64,000 nucleotides of DNA from Anastatus disparis (GCA_017163975.1 JAFFSR010000249.1:3285001-3349000); one strand, 5' to 3'. Numbered from the stretch's first letter, positions 26,090 through 37,456 are shown. Made by a program: numbers and translations. The notes: generated by a model not told the origin, from the sequence alone.

Positions 26090-26160
26090 ACGCTATAAAC
26101 ACTTGTGATAAATCTCACTTCCACGACACTACACAAAATCTCGAAATAATACAAAAAAAA

Positions 26161-26542
26161 ACTAATCACATACAAAAATAATAAAAAGTAAACTCGCCAA
26201 TTATTTCCAAAACGACCACGAAAATAACTAAGAATTATTATATTATTCTCAGCTTGAGTAATTTATAATTAAAACAAAATTCTGCACGTTCACGCCACGC
26301 GATTTCCACGAATTTACACACAAAAATCCTTTTCAAAACTCTTCTTACTATCACGACATGTCTACTCTTTGCTGCGACCCGATGTACACTGACGCTGGGT
26401 CTGGCGAATTTCCACCCGTAACTTCCTGCTCGATTTCATCAGCTAATCGCAACGCTTAAATTTGGTGGGCGAACAATATTTTCTGGCGCGAATGAACTGT
26501 CATTACTTTTCTTTTTCTTTCTATGATTTTAAAGACATATTC

Positions 26543-26593
<51 letters not shown>

Positions 26594-27101
26594 GTTCGTT
26601 AAATCTCTCCCCGGCAGTACAAGAACGGCGCGAGCAACTTAGACATCACTCGGCCATACTCTCTTTCTCTCCTTCTCTTTCACACTCGCACACATATCTA
26701 CGCACTCTCTCTTTTACTTAATCTCGATTTTACAATAGTTTAATATATTTTAAAATAACGTATGCTTTCAAAATTTTTATTTAAGCAGATCACTATTATG
26801 ACGTAAAATGAAAAGAATTTCTGTTAGCGGCAAGTGGTTTCCATTTGCTTTAAGAGCCGATTTTTCTCAGTGTATTTGCGTTTTCCTTTTAGAGCGTATG
26901 TTGTCCACTTTCGTAAAGCACTTGCGTGACTTAAACTTATACGCGACGCAAACATTAAGTACAAGCCTCGTCCTTTGATTAAGGACGACCGTTTAGGACA
27001 TATGTTGCCCAGAATTAGGAAAACATACATTCCAAACTTGAGCACTGCTGTTTACTGATACGCAGCGCTAGTAGAGCACCAACATTTTTTCAGTGTACTG
27101 G
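26161..27101. other. Spacer between LINE-2 and the right inverted arm
   Basis: It holds a TA microsatellite (about 26,544-26,589) and pyrimidine-rich stretches (about 26,660-26,720). An open frame on the minus strand at 26,824-27,045 shows no recognisable motif. No boundary of the enclosing element was found here. Confidence 0.4.
26544..26589. repeat. (TA)n microsatellite
   Basis: About 23 consecutive TA units. Confidence 0.95.
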
Positions 27102-27846
27102 GACAACAATCTGGATTCACTAAGTATCCATGTTGTTTGTGTATGTTCTATTGTAGAGATAGAACAAATCACTACAAAAAAAAATTTGGCCACCAAGAGA
27201 GTCATTTTAACCTGAAAAACAGAATTTTCTTAAACAGCTTCTCGTGGATCCTTCCAAAATTTTGATACCTCCTTTGCATATAAAGCTTGGGTTGATAAAA
27301 CAATTTGCCAAGGCATTGGACAAAGATGGCGAATGTTTTGAATACTTAGAAAAAGTAATTCAGCAGAAATCAGATGCTAAATTAAACGAAGGCATCTCCG
27401 ACGGTCCTGAAATCTGTACTCTATTTAGAGATGAAAACTTCGACAAAAGTATGAATGATGTGGAGAAAGCAGCATGGTCAAGCTTTAAAAAGGTGTCAAC
27501 AAAATTTTCGGGTAACACAAAAGATGTAGATTACATAAATATTGTGAAAAGAATGGTACGTAATTTCCAGAAATTAGGCTGCCTAATGAACGTAAAACTT
27601 CATTTTCTTGATTCTCACATTGATCAATTTCCTGAAAATAAAGTTGACTTTAGTGAAGAGCAAGGTTAAAGGTTTCACTAAGACTTAAAAGAATTTGAAC
27701 GCAGATTTCAAGGAAGGTGGGGCATAAATATGTTGGCAGATTACTGGTAGATGATAAAAAGAGATACAACTTCGAAAAGGGGACAAAAACGTGCTAGAAA
27801 CCCTTTACATCGATCATTCGATGAAAACCGTGTACGTAAGCGATAA
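27102..27846 (+). pseudogene. Decayed zinc-cluster family protein (right copy, C-terminal half)
   Basis: This copy starts abruptly at a point corresponding to the inner boundary of the left arm. In frame pieces it reads a CxxC region (around SGFTKYP and LCMF), then PPLHIKLGLIKQFAKALDKD, FEYLEKV, NEGISDGPEI, LHFLDSHIDQFPEN and FSEEQG, and a basic end near HRSFDENRVRKR with a TAA. The 27,244-27,669 segment is open for 141 codons, so decay is mild. Stops follow at 27,667 and in the next 90 bases. This is the family described for 18,740-20,335, in inverted orientation. Function unknown. Confidence 0.65.
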
Positions 27847-28657
27847 TCAATTTAATACGACAATATCTTAAAATTAACTAGAAATACCTAACCGGGGCTT
27901 ACTAGTGTCAATGATGATCAATTTTGAATCCAAATTACACACAACATTCTAAGTTAATCTTGTTTCCATATACCACGTCACAGAAAACCGTTAAAATGGT
28001 ATTTAAAACAAAGATTTTCTAGAAAATCATGAAATTTATCCCATATGTTACTTGTTAACATCTCCTGGGATTAGTATTTTGAAAAATCTGACATCAAATT
28101 CATGATCAGCGACCTCGAAAACTCTCAGAATACCATTTATAATGCTTACCAACTGTTATAAAGTTACAGAATCAAATTTTAATCGATTTCGAATCAAATT
28201 TAGAACGAATGTAGGCTTTTTTCGTTCTTTAGTCTTTTTAATTCCGTATGAGGAGTTACAAAATAGTTGTAAAAATCATCTAAGACATGGTTTTCGACGT
28301 ATTTTTTTCTGTAGAATTCAATTCTGAAGTCAGATCGATTTTATTTCTACTCTTTCTATTTTATAATTTCGAAAAACTCTCAACAAACCTTAAAATATGG
28401 TGTTTTTTCTCATTATCCTCAAAATATCTTGCAGAAGGCTATTTTTTCATAGAAGATTTAGGATTCAGCGTCAAAAAATACGTAAAAAAAGTATGTCTGG
28501 TCAAAAGTACATACATCTTTTTTTTGCGGGCCTGTGTAATTAATATATTATAAATGAGTTATGATCGACGATATATCTGAGTGCAATACTTATCAATGCG
28601 CGATTATAAACTGTTTTCTATTTTTATGTGTAATTCTATAATGAGATGAGTCATTGT
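27102..28657. repeat. Right arm of inverted repeat
   Basis: The arm pairs with 18,099-19,290. The portion 28,060-28,540 has no counterpart on the left. It starts with a dispersed-repeat phrase (ATGATCAGCGACCTCGAAAA) that also occurs in variant form near 31,520. Confidence 0.7.
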
Positions 28658-29567
28658 AATAAATAACATCAGAACTTGATATTTTTTTGAATCACTTAAT
28701 CTTTTTCATTTAATAAAAATTAATGAAGTATGTATAAGACATAATCTCAGATGCAGCATAAACGACAATCTAAGATAGAATGCATAGATTTTATACTTTT
28801 GACGGCATAAGATAGAATGCTTACATCTTTTTACGTTTGTCGGTATAATATCGAATGAATTTTGCTTATCTGGACACACGTCCTTTTATATAATTTAATA
28901 AGTCTTCTATGGTGTTCTATTTCTTGCTAATGCAAGTTATTTTATTTTAAAGGAAGAAATAGAATGTTTTATAAGTTTCGTTTCATTTATTCAAGTGAAA
29001 AGAACATCCTATTTTTTTACATTTAAATGTGAATAGAAATTCATATAAGAATGATTTTTTATAATTATTTACTCAGTTAATCATGTTTTCAAAACGGAAT
29101 ATTTTATTCAAATACATAAGTTAATATTTATAATTAATTATCGTTTACCTTATAAAAAAGAAAAGAATATTTTATTTCTTCGATATTTAAATTTCAGTAA
29201 AACATTTCATTTCTTTATCATTAATTTAATTTACTAACAAACATTAATATGAATATTTTTTATTATTAATATAATTGATAATCATTTTATTATCAACAAT
29301 AAAAATGAAATTTTCCATGGCTAATTACTTTAGCTATATTTATATATACTTTAGCAATATTCATCTTCTAAGTTCTCTTTATTATCGGCCTCTATAGGTA
29401 ATTATAGTTCTGTTTTTTCAATTTTATACTTCTAACTGTATTCATCATTATCATTTAAATTTATTCTTATAGAAGATTATTTAAATTATTCAAATTTTTA
29501 AATATTAAATAATTCTTCATAAATTTTAAATTTAATAATTTTATCTCAAATTAATATGAGCCGTTAC
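28658..29567. other. AT-rich spacer
   Basis: Nothing recognised. Confidence 0.5.
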
Positions 29568-29571
29568 AATA

Positions 29572-29826
29572 CTGCCGTGTTAAGTAAAAACTTACATAAG
29601 TGACATTTCGATAAAAAATAAATTTTTTCTATCAATAGATCCGATAAAAAAAATAGCCCATTAAATGAATAAAAAAATGTTGTTTCAAATTTTTCGCTAA
29701 AAAATGAGAAAATAAAGATTACTTGAGTATTGAAAAATTAAAAATTGGATCGGAAAAATTGATATTATTTCACTTTATCACTTTTATTTATTTTACACTT
29801 ATGTAAGTTTTTACTTAACACGGCAG
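29572..29826. mobile_element. 255-bp MITE with perfect 31-bp terminal inverted repeats
   Basis: The first 31 bases (beginning CTGCCGTGTTAAGTAAAAAC) and the last 31 are exact complements. AATA flanks both sides (29,568-29,571 and 29,827-29,830), a candidate 4-bp target duplication. There is no coding content. Perfect ends suggest recent insertion. The superfamily is uncertain. Confidence 0.88.
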
Positions 29827-30458
29827 AATATATGTTGGTTCATTTCTTTTTCGTTAGTTTTCAATTTTTTTTCAAGTATCGTTGTATTGTAAATATACAG
29901 GTTGTCAATTAGGTTCCGGGACAAGTCAAGGTCACTTCATTAGTAACTTTGAACAAGAGATCCAATGGTGACCTTCAATTTGACCTTGGATTTGACCTTA
30001 AAGATTATTTGAAGGTCAACTTTATTTTTAAATAGGAACTCCTATTTTTGACACCGGCAATAGATAGAGCGGGAAATTTCACGTTCAGGTATGTACTTAG
30101 ATTGCAGAAAAAGTTCAATCTTGAGGGTAACTCCAAGGTCATTTACCCCCAACAAGGTACTGAGATACCTTCGAATATTTTTTCGATCGCTAGAGTTTTT
30201 ATTCTTGTAATTTTCAATAAGAAATCCGGTGGCGACCTTCAACTTGACCTCCGAATCGACCTTTACTTGACCTTAAAGTTTTTTCAAAGTCAACTCGTTT
30301 TTTTAATCGGAAATCCTAGTTTCAATACCGGAAATCGATAGAGCGAGAAATTTTACATTCGGACAGTATTTTTTAAAATGATCTTACTATTGTCCTTATT
30401 CTTAATTTTAGCATTACCCATAAATAACGATGTGGACGTAAAGAGATCTCTTTCCTTT

Positions 30459-30612
30459 GGGGTGCTTGATCAGCGTGAGTCCCCTTGCCTCTTACGATTG
30501 GGGTGCTTGATTTGCGTGAGTCTCCTTGCTTCTCACGATTGGGGTGCTTGATTAGCGTGAGTTCCCTTGCCTCTCGCGATTCGGACGCTTGATGAGCCTG
30601 AGTCCCCTTGCC
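30459..30612. repeat. 41-bp minisatellite, about 3.8 copies
   Basis: The marker GGGGTGCTTGATYAGCGTGAG starts at 30,459, 30,500 and 30,541, with a diverged copy near 30,582. It sits inside the mariner-like element, just inside the left terminus. Confidence 0.9.
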
Positions 30613-30639
30613 CACCACTTAAAGCTTTAAAGTTTAACG

Positions 30640-31295
30640 GCGTTGCTCAAACTCAAAACCTTGAACTTTTTGACAAAAAGCTAGACGATTGTAAAAATGA
30701 GTAACAGCATCACGAATCATCGCTCTATCAATTTTAGCAGCCTCCTGCAAGATTCGATTGTACAGTTCCTCTTAGTTGTTTGGTTTATTTGCTAAACTTT
30801 TCATTTAAGGTAACCCTAGAGAAAATAATCGAGTGGTGTCAGATCCAGAGATCTATCCGTCCACTCGATTTCACCCCTTCCAATTCATCTACGAGAAAAC
30901 TGAACATTCAAATATGCTTGAACGTCTCGAACAAAATGAGCAGCTGGTCTATCCTGCTGAAACCAAGTTGCATCATAATCATCACCTGCTATCTCTCTAA
31001 TTCGTGGCATTATTTGATTACTAAATAACTGTTCGTATAAAGCTGCAGTGAGATTACCGTCGATAAAGAAAGGACCTACAAGAGTATCGTTAAAGATACC
31101 AGCCCGCACATTCACCTTTTGTGAATATTGTGTGTGGTTATCCAAAATCTGACTGTCGATTTTTTTAAATCCAAGATGGCGGATGAAAATAGCACCTTTT
31201 TGGTTGAAAATAAGTATCTGGAGGTTTTTGGGGTTGCTCAGTTCGAATCTGCTACCAAAATGTCGATCTTTTAAAATCCATGATGGCAAATTCAA
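30640..31295 (-). pseudogene. Tc1/mariner-type transposase, catalytic domain remnant
   Basis: On the minus strand the frame carries NVRAGIFNDTLVGPFFIDGN and WFQQDRPAAHF, which hold the second catalytic Asp in the QQD context. After a frameshift it continues with SLDLTPLDYFL, the usual site of the third acidic residue, then a C-terminal tail to about 30,640. This is the cut-and-paste DDE/D fold of the IS630-Tc1-mariner superfamily. The N-terminal DNA-binding part is missing from this strand. It is broken by a frameshift near 30,885 and stops beyond it. Confidence 0.8.
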
Positions 31296-31570
31296 GATGG
31301 CTGATTAAAATCATAGAAATACCACCTTTTTGGCTGAAAATGAGTACTCAGGAGTTTTTGGAGTCACTGAGTTTGAATCTGCTATCATACTCTTCATTTT
31401 TGTAAATAAATTGACAACGAAAAAGAGCTGCTCTCTGCCGAACCCGGAGACACGAATTTTTTGATGATTCATTCGTCATACTACATCCGCCATTTCAAAT
31501 TTAAAAAATATGACAATGGATTCGTAATAAGCGACCCCGAAAACCCCTTAGTGAGAGATATCGTGAAAAT
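31150..31570. repeat. Imperfect tandem or dispersed repeat (CCAAGATGGCGG type)
   Basis: Two related units of about 130 bp share AAGATGGC(G/T), CACCTTTTTGG(T/C)TGAAAAT, GTTTTTGG(G/A)GT and GAATCTGCTA. They are followed by a GTAATAAGCGACCCCGAAAA phrase that also occurs at about 28,085. They interrupt the transposase remnant. Confidence 0.6.
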
Positions 31571-31754
31571 GAAATAAAAAGTTTCTTCAATAATAGATTT
31601 TTTTCGAAAAAATGCGATTTTTCTGTATTTATTTATTTGTGAACAAATAATCAAAAATTATGACATAAATTATGATTCTGTAACATATCGAGGTCACAAA
31701 ATTACAAAAAGCCCTAGGTAAATCGTATATAACCTACTTTAAAACAACAAAATA

Positions 31755-31961
31755 GTGTTAGAAAAGGTGGGTCCTGGGAGACCCGCTGTGCCGGAAAGGG
31801 TTAAAGTACACATTCTGTTTGATAACAATTTTCGTAATAAAGATAAACCAACTCTTATTGCAAAATCTACAGTCGAAAAAACTGCAAGGTGCTTCGCAGA
31901 ATCCGGAACTATCAGTGATCTTGAGAAATCTGATCGCCTAATATCTATAGCAACTGAGTAG
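31755..31961 (+). pseudogene. Transposase N-terminal helix-turn-helix fragment, inverted relative to the catalytic part
   Basis: The 68-codon frame resembles the N-terminal DNA-binding domain of Tc1/mariner-type transposases (ERVKVHILF, then KSTVEKTARCFAESGTISD). It is on the plus strand, while the catalytic remnant is on the minus strand. The element is therefore internally rearranged, or two copies are fused. Confidence 0.5.
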
Positions 31962-32483
31962 AAGCAGATTATTATCTACATAAAATCACTCTTAATATCA
32001 TTTTGTACAAAAACTTCCCACTGTAACGATTGACAGTGTAAAAAATAAAGGTTTTCCTTTAAAAAATTGTTAACCTTGAAATACTTAAAGGTCAAGTCCA
32101 AGGTCAAATTAAGGATTACCATTAGACCCCATGTAAAAAGCTACAAAAAATAGCTCTACCGATCAAGAAAATATTCAAAGATATCTCAAAACCTGGTTGG
32201 GATAAATAATCTTTGAGTAACCCTCGAGGTCGAACTTTTTCTGTGACCTAAGTATATATCTGAACGTGAAATTTCCCGCTCCATCGATTACCGGTGTCAA
32301 AAATAGGGGTTCCTATGTAAAAAAAAGTTGGCCTTCAAATAACTTTTAAAGTCAAGTCCAAGGTCAAATCGAAGGTCATCATTGGATCCCTTGTTCAAAG
32401 CTACTAGAAGAGTGACCTTGACCTTTTTCAGAAATAAAGTACTTTAGAAAATATGCAGCCGTTCCGGGATTTAATTGACTATA

Positions 32484-33197
32484 ATTAAATAATAATTGTC
32501 CCTCTATAATTGTCCACATGTAGGTTTTTTGTTCATAGGAATTAAAGTATTATTATTGTAATGTTTTAATTAAATTTCTAATTATTATCATGTAATAATA
32601 ATGATTTTAATCTTTAATCATATTTACTTAATAGAGATAAAACAAATTAGTCTTTTTGATGATTGAACTTTTTTATTTCTTCTTTTTAAAATAAAGCACT
32701 ACAATATTTACATTCGTAAATCATTTTTTTCTAACGATTTCATAAATTTTCGTTCATATTATTTTTATTAGTTTTTTTTTCATTTAATTTTTTAATCGAG
32801 TTTTTTTTACAAATTTTGTATTTTTATTATTTTATTATAATTATTATTTTCACATGTAAGCTTTTTTACTTTCGATGTTTTTAATTTTTACATTATTTTT
32901 TTATTTAAATCTTCATGGTTTAATTTTCTTCTAATATTATATTTGAGACTATTATTTTTATATCTTTGAATATCATAATGACTTGCATCATCTATTACAG
33001 TAAAATTAACAATAATTTAAAATGATTTGAAGAGTTTTCAAATGATCTTATTTGGTTTTCAATATGTACATTAATGTACATATTATAAATTTCTACGAAG
33101 CTTTGAACTTCTATTTCTGTTTCACTCGACATTTACTCGTCATAATTAAAATTGTTCATTATATTCTTATAATATTAATTCTCTAACATATTGTTTT
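32484..33197. other. AT-rich spacer
   Basis: Very T-rich sequence. Nothing recognised. Confidence 0.5.
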
Positions 33198-33500
33198 AAA
33201 AATAGCAGTTATTGTAAAAAAGTTTGATGCGATGTATGCACACAGTTCGATTAAATTACTGTGAGATTAGAGAAAACGGTTGATAAGCACTCCGTGAAAA
33301 AAATATTATATTCTTCACCTAGGGAGAAACGTTGACTATTAAATGATCGCGTATAGTACAGGCGGAATCTGTTTTAAAATGGGTAGATTTGGATGTTTCG
33401 TATATAATCGCTAATTTTTGCTTGAATGTATCTAAAATTATATTACGTATGATAATTTTGATCGTGTCAGTTGAAAAAGTTGTTATAAATTCGCTATTAA

Positions 33501-33881
33501 GAGGAGGTCGCGTATCTCTGTCCTTTTCTAATCAAAGAATTGAGTTTTTTACAGAAACTAATAACTTTAGCAAATAATGAAGAGAAAGCCGCATCTCGTA
33601 ATAAAAAAAGCAATATTTTCTTCGATAAGAAAGAATTAATTTTATTGCTTTGTTTTCAAGAAAACCTTGAAAAACTTAAATCATAGAGGTTAGGGTGGAC
33701 AATTTGGTTTTTCAAGGTTTTCTTGAGAACGAAGCAATAAAATTAATTTTTTCTTATCGAAGAAAATATTGCTTTTTTTGATACAAGATGCGGCTTTCTC
33801 TCCATTTTTTGCTAAAGTTATTAGTTTTTGTAAAAAAATCATTTCTTTGATTAGAAAAGGACAGAGATACGTGACCTCCTC
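33501..33881. mobile_element. Palindromic TTAA MITE, family 1 (copy c)
   Basis: It is 381 bp and flanked by TTAA (33,497-33,500 and 33,882-33,885). The ends are GAGGAGGTCGCG and the complement of GTGACCTCCTC. The matching position in the right arm (TTAA at 40,450-40,453) has a single TTAA and no insert, which confirms both the boundaries and the 4-bp duplication. Confidence 0.95.
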
Positions 33882-34100
33882 TTAAACAAATAGTGAAAAA
33901 ATCTCAAAAAATACGATTTTTTTCATCCTATTTTCAATTATAGCTACTTAAATATACATTTTAGAGAAAATGTAAGAGAAAAAAAGTTAGGTGATAAAAT
34001 TTTACATCAAATATTAAACTTTCGAAATAAAAAATTTCATTTTTTATGTTAGAGAAACAACAATTGCAAAAAAACTGAACAAAAAATTATATTTCGTTAA

Positions 34101-34484
34101 GAGCAGGCCGGATTCGCTGTTATTGTCTAATTGAGATTTTTGTTATTTACTCAAGTATTAATCAGTGTATCTGCAATTTGAAGGTTAAGCGCAATAGATA
34201 TTCTTATTACAAATATTTATGCACAAGAAAAAAAATTTATCGCTTTGTTTTTGAGAAAAGTAAGGAATGCGAAAATATTATAAACATAAACTTTTACTTC
34301 GGCGCTCCTTACTTTTCTTAAAAACAAAGCGGTAGAATTTTTTTTTCTTGTGCATAGATATTCATAATAATAATATCTATTGCGCTCAATCTTTAATTCG
34401 AAGATACACCGATTAATACTTGAGTAAAGAACAAAAAAATTTAATTTTTACTCGGTCGGTATCAGATTCTACTCCGGCCTGGTC
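34101..34484. mobile_element. Palindromic TTAA MITE, family 2 (copy b)
   Basis: It is 384 bp with TTAA at 34,097-34,100 and 34,485-34,488. The left end is alpha type (GAGCAGGCCGGATTCGCTG), the right is beta type (complement of CGGTCGGTATCAGATTCTAC), so it lies in the opposite orientation to copy a at 4603. The right arm has the empty TTAA at 39,850-39,853. Confidence 0.95.
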
Positions 34485-34976
34485 TTAAATGATTTTTTGA
34501 ATTATTTAAATTTATCATATAGTGTTAATATTGGGCTACAAAAATTTTTTTGATATGATTAAACAACCTAGCACATTTCATTGGAATCGGCCTGTTAGTT
34601 GCTTCACAATAATTTAACAATTAGGCATCCTGTGAAGAAATGCAAAAATTTCCAAATTATATTGCAAATAAAATAATGCTTTCAGATGGGTGCTGATTTT
34701 TGCACATATAGTAGACTATTCAAATTTTCAAATGCCCTTTGAAAAATTAAAATAGGTTGATTAGGATAGTCTTGGGAATTTAAAAAAAAAATATAGTTGA
34801 ATTTATACTTATAAACAAAATGAATATCTTTTTTAACTTTCAAATAAATAAAACCCAAAAACTTTTCTTTGAAAATACTCTGAAAGGTGCTCATTTTAGG
34901 AAAAGAAAAGTCTAATTCCGCTCAATAGTTTTTGAGCGGAATCGACTTACCAAATTTAACTTGTGTTTACTATTAA

Positions 34977-35671
34977 GGATGTTCTATGATTATATCAAAA
35001 TGTACAGAAATGCATGAAACTTCAAAATATGATAATTTAACATATAAAGAACAAGCTAGAATTTTTTCAGTATTTTTTATCGCGAGTTTTTTATTAAAAA
35101 TCTAGTTTAAAAATAGTCCCAAATAACATTGCTCTTATGGGAGACTGAAGCAATTTTTGCTTATGTCTTGAATTTTTCATATACGCAATGTACAGAATTA
35201 AAAAAAAAACTGATATTATGAAAGAATAGGTTTTAAGGAATAATTTGATATTTTGTTTTTTATACCTCATCGGAAATTTCGCAAAGATAAATGTACTTAA
35301 AGTTTATATTTTCATTCATTATCGGAACTCTATCACAAAAAAATGAAAAAGTTGGCAGCGCCGTACAAATATATATAGATATACTTATCTGGTAGTCTTT
35401 ATAACAGCTGACTTACGAACGTAAATTTTGAGGTTATAATACGAAGGAAGACTGCGATGCGTCAATAATTTATATAAAAAGTAAATGAATAATTTATATA
35501 AAAACTAAAAAAGTTAATATCCAATGATATTTTATGGTTTTACATTTATTTTTTATTTAATTTATTTAGACTGATTTTTTTTTCTAAGATTGGTAGCTCT
35601 ACATCTTTCAATGCTTTTAACCCATGTCTCCCCTGTCCCCGCTAACCTCCCTTTGGCATCATAGAACATCC
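34977..35671. mobile_element. 695-bp MITE with TTAA target duplication
   Basis: The inverted termini are GGATGTTCTATGAT and its complement. TTAA flanks at 34,973-34,976 and 35,672-35,675. The interior is not palindromic and has no recognisable frame. The matching site in the right arm carries a different element (38,543). Confidence 0.9.
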
Positions 35672-36275
35672 TTAAACAATAAACAATAGAAAGTCAATTA
35701 AAGCTTCACTAGCTTTATTTGTGCAAGCACTTTTTAGGCAAGAGTTTTCAAAACATGCCCTCTTTGGAAACACAAAAAACATTGTTTAAAATTACTCTGA
35801 TCACTCGAAAAGTCGTTGAAAACGCAGAGGGTTACATGATGGAGCAATCTGATTGAAAAGTTAAATCAAGACTTAAAAACTACAGCGCGCTTTAAAAATA
35901 TTTTTTTCAATCGATGTGTCGGAAGTCAAGGAATTTAAATATTTTATGATGAATAATCAATTTTGCATATAATTTGTTATATTAACATAACTTGAAATCA
36001 TGAGATCAAAAATTTGTATATTTCTAAACATTCATACGTCTATTTTACATGAAAAGTGCTCAATCTTATGTAATTTTATCTACTAAATGAAAACTTACTT
36101 TATATTAATTTTTAATATTGTTTAAACAAATTAGAAACTTGAAAAATTGTAAAAAAATTGAACAAAAGTTAAATAATTATAAAAGTATCATCATTTCAAT
36201 TGTTAATGTCTATAATAAACTAAATGAGAATTTTGTACTTTTCATTGATTTTTTATGAACATTATTAATTTATAA

Positions 36276-37028
36276 GAGCAGGTCGGATTCGCTGTTATTG
36301 TCTAATTGAGTTTTTTGGTATTTTCTTAAGATGAGGTCGAGTAGATCTGTCCTTTTCTAATCAAAGAATTAATTTTTTTACAAAAACTAATAATTGTAGC
36401 AAAAAATTAAGAGATAGCCCCATCTTGTATCATAAAAAGCAATATTTCCTTTGATGAGGAAAAATTATTTTTATTGATTCGTTTTGAACAAAACCTTGAA
36501 AAACTTAAGAAGTAGAAGTTAGAATAGACAATTGAGTTTTTCAAAGTTTTCATAAAAACGGAGCGATAAAAATAATTTTTCCTCATTAAAGAAAATATTG
36601 CTTTTTATTATACGAGATGTGACTTTCTTCTTATTTTTCGCTTCAATTATTAGTTTTGTAGAAAAATGAATTTTTTGGTTAGAAGAGGATAGTGATATAC
36701 GACCTGCTCTTAAGTATTAATTAGTGTATCTGCGAATTGAAGGTTGAGCCCAATAGATATTATTATTATGCATATTTATGCACAAGAAAAAAAAATTCTA
36801 CTAATTTATTTTTGAGGAAAGTAAGGAACGCTGAAGTAAAAGGTTATGTTTATAATATTTTTGGTTTCCTTACTTTTTTCAAAAACAAATCGGGAGAATT
36901 TTTTGTTCTTGTGCATAAATATTTATAATAATAATATCTACTGCGCTCAACCTTCAACCTGCAGATACATCGATTAATACTTTAGTAAATAACAAAGAAC
37001 TCAATTAGACAAGGACAACGAATCTGGC
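36276..37028. mobile_element. Palindromic MITE, family 2 (copy c), carrying a nested family 1 MITE
   Basis: Both ends are alpha type (GAGCAGGTCGGATTCGCTG at the left; GGACAACGAATCTGG at the right, which lacks the last bases). The flanking TTAA has decayed to TATAA and CTTAG. The family 2 sequence is interrupted at 36,326 by a complete family 1 element and resumes at 36,714. Confidence 0.85.
36330..36709. mobile_element. Palindromic TTAA MITE, family 1 (copy d), nested
   Basis: It is 380 bp with TTAA on both sides (36,326-36,329, 36,710-36,713). It sits inside a family 2 MITE at a position that reads CTCAAG in other family 2 copies and must have mutated to CTTAAG, creating the target. Confidence 0.93.
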
Positions 37029-37456
37029 TTAGGAAGTTCTTCGTATGAAAGTGAAAAATATATTTGAAAATAAGAAGTTTTCAACGAATAATATAAAAAG
37101 AGAAATATGATGCGAAAAATAAATAAATTTATTACTATGTATAATAAATAAAAGAAAACATGCTTATATAATTTGACATAACCTTTAATCAGGCTAGATC
37201 AAATCATTGCTTTCATTTTCGAAATATTGATCTTCAAATTTTTATTTCCATTTAAAATTATTATTTCTTCAAGTAAGAGAATTATAATGTAAAAAATAAA
37301 TAAAGTGACCATCGTATGCTTGAGCATTTATTTTAGATTCACTTAGATAACGTGAAGGTTATAATATATTTCGAAAATAAATAAAAATGAAAGACTCATC
37401 TGAAGCTTGATCATAATGAACCTATTTAAACAATAGAACCATTAATATTACATTAA

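Larger units (their letters stand above)
21947..26160 (+). mobile_element. Non-LTR retrotransposon LINE-2 (decayed)
   Basis: ORF1 with a zinc finger is followed by ORF2 with endonuclease and RT, all on the plus strand. The C-terminus is complete and is followed by an A-rich end near 26,150. It is related in domain order to LINE-1 but clearly a different family, and much more damaged. CR1-superfamily membership is inferred from the PHD-like ORF1 finger and the FADDLQIY box. Confidence 0.85.
18099..28657. mobile_element. Inverted pair of decayed DNA-transposon-like copies with nested insertions
   Basis: The outer ends are inverted repeats: ACAATAGCTCATTTCATTA at 18,099 and the complement of its variant ending at 28,657. 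The inverted similarity includes TTGATAAGTATTGCAC and continues, with gaps, inward to about 19,290 on the left and 27,102 on the right. Each arm carries the 3-prime part of the same protein family, reading outward. Between them lie the rest of the left gene, a SINE-like repeat and LINE-2. Either one element with long TIRs was rearranged, or two copies inserted head to head. Confidence 0.65.
29895..32483. mobile_element. Mariner-like element with long (about 480-bp) inverted termini
   Basis: The left terminus (about 29,895-30,385) and right terminus (about 31,990-32,483) are inverted copies of each other, diverged but alignable throughout. They begin near CAGGTTGTCAATTAGGTTCC. Each terminus itself holds two related sub-units containing GACCTT-type strings and GACACCGGYAATMGATRGAGCG. 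Remnants of a Tc1/mariner-type transposase lie between. The exact ends and TA duplication are not firmly placed. Confidence 0.75.
33198..37216. repeat. Left arm of the palindrome
   Basis: It contains four insertion events: a family 1 MITE (33,501), a family 2 MITE (34,101), a 695-bp MITE (34,977) and a family 2 MITE with a family 1 MITE nested inside it (36,276). Landmark matches to the right arm include GATAAGCACTCCGTG, the region around GATCGCGTATAG (diverged), and GTTATATTAACAT near 36,000. Confidence 0.85.
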
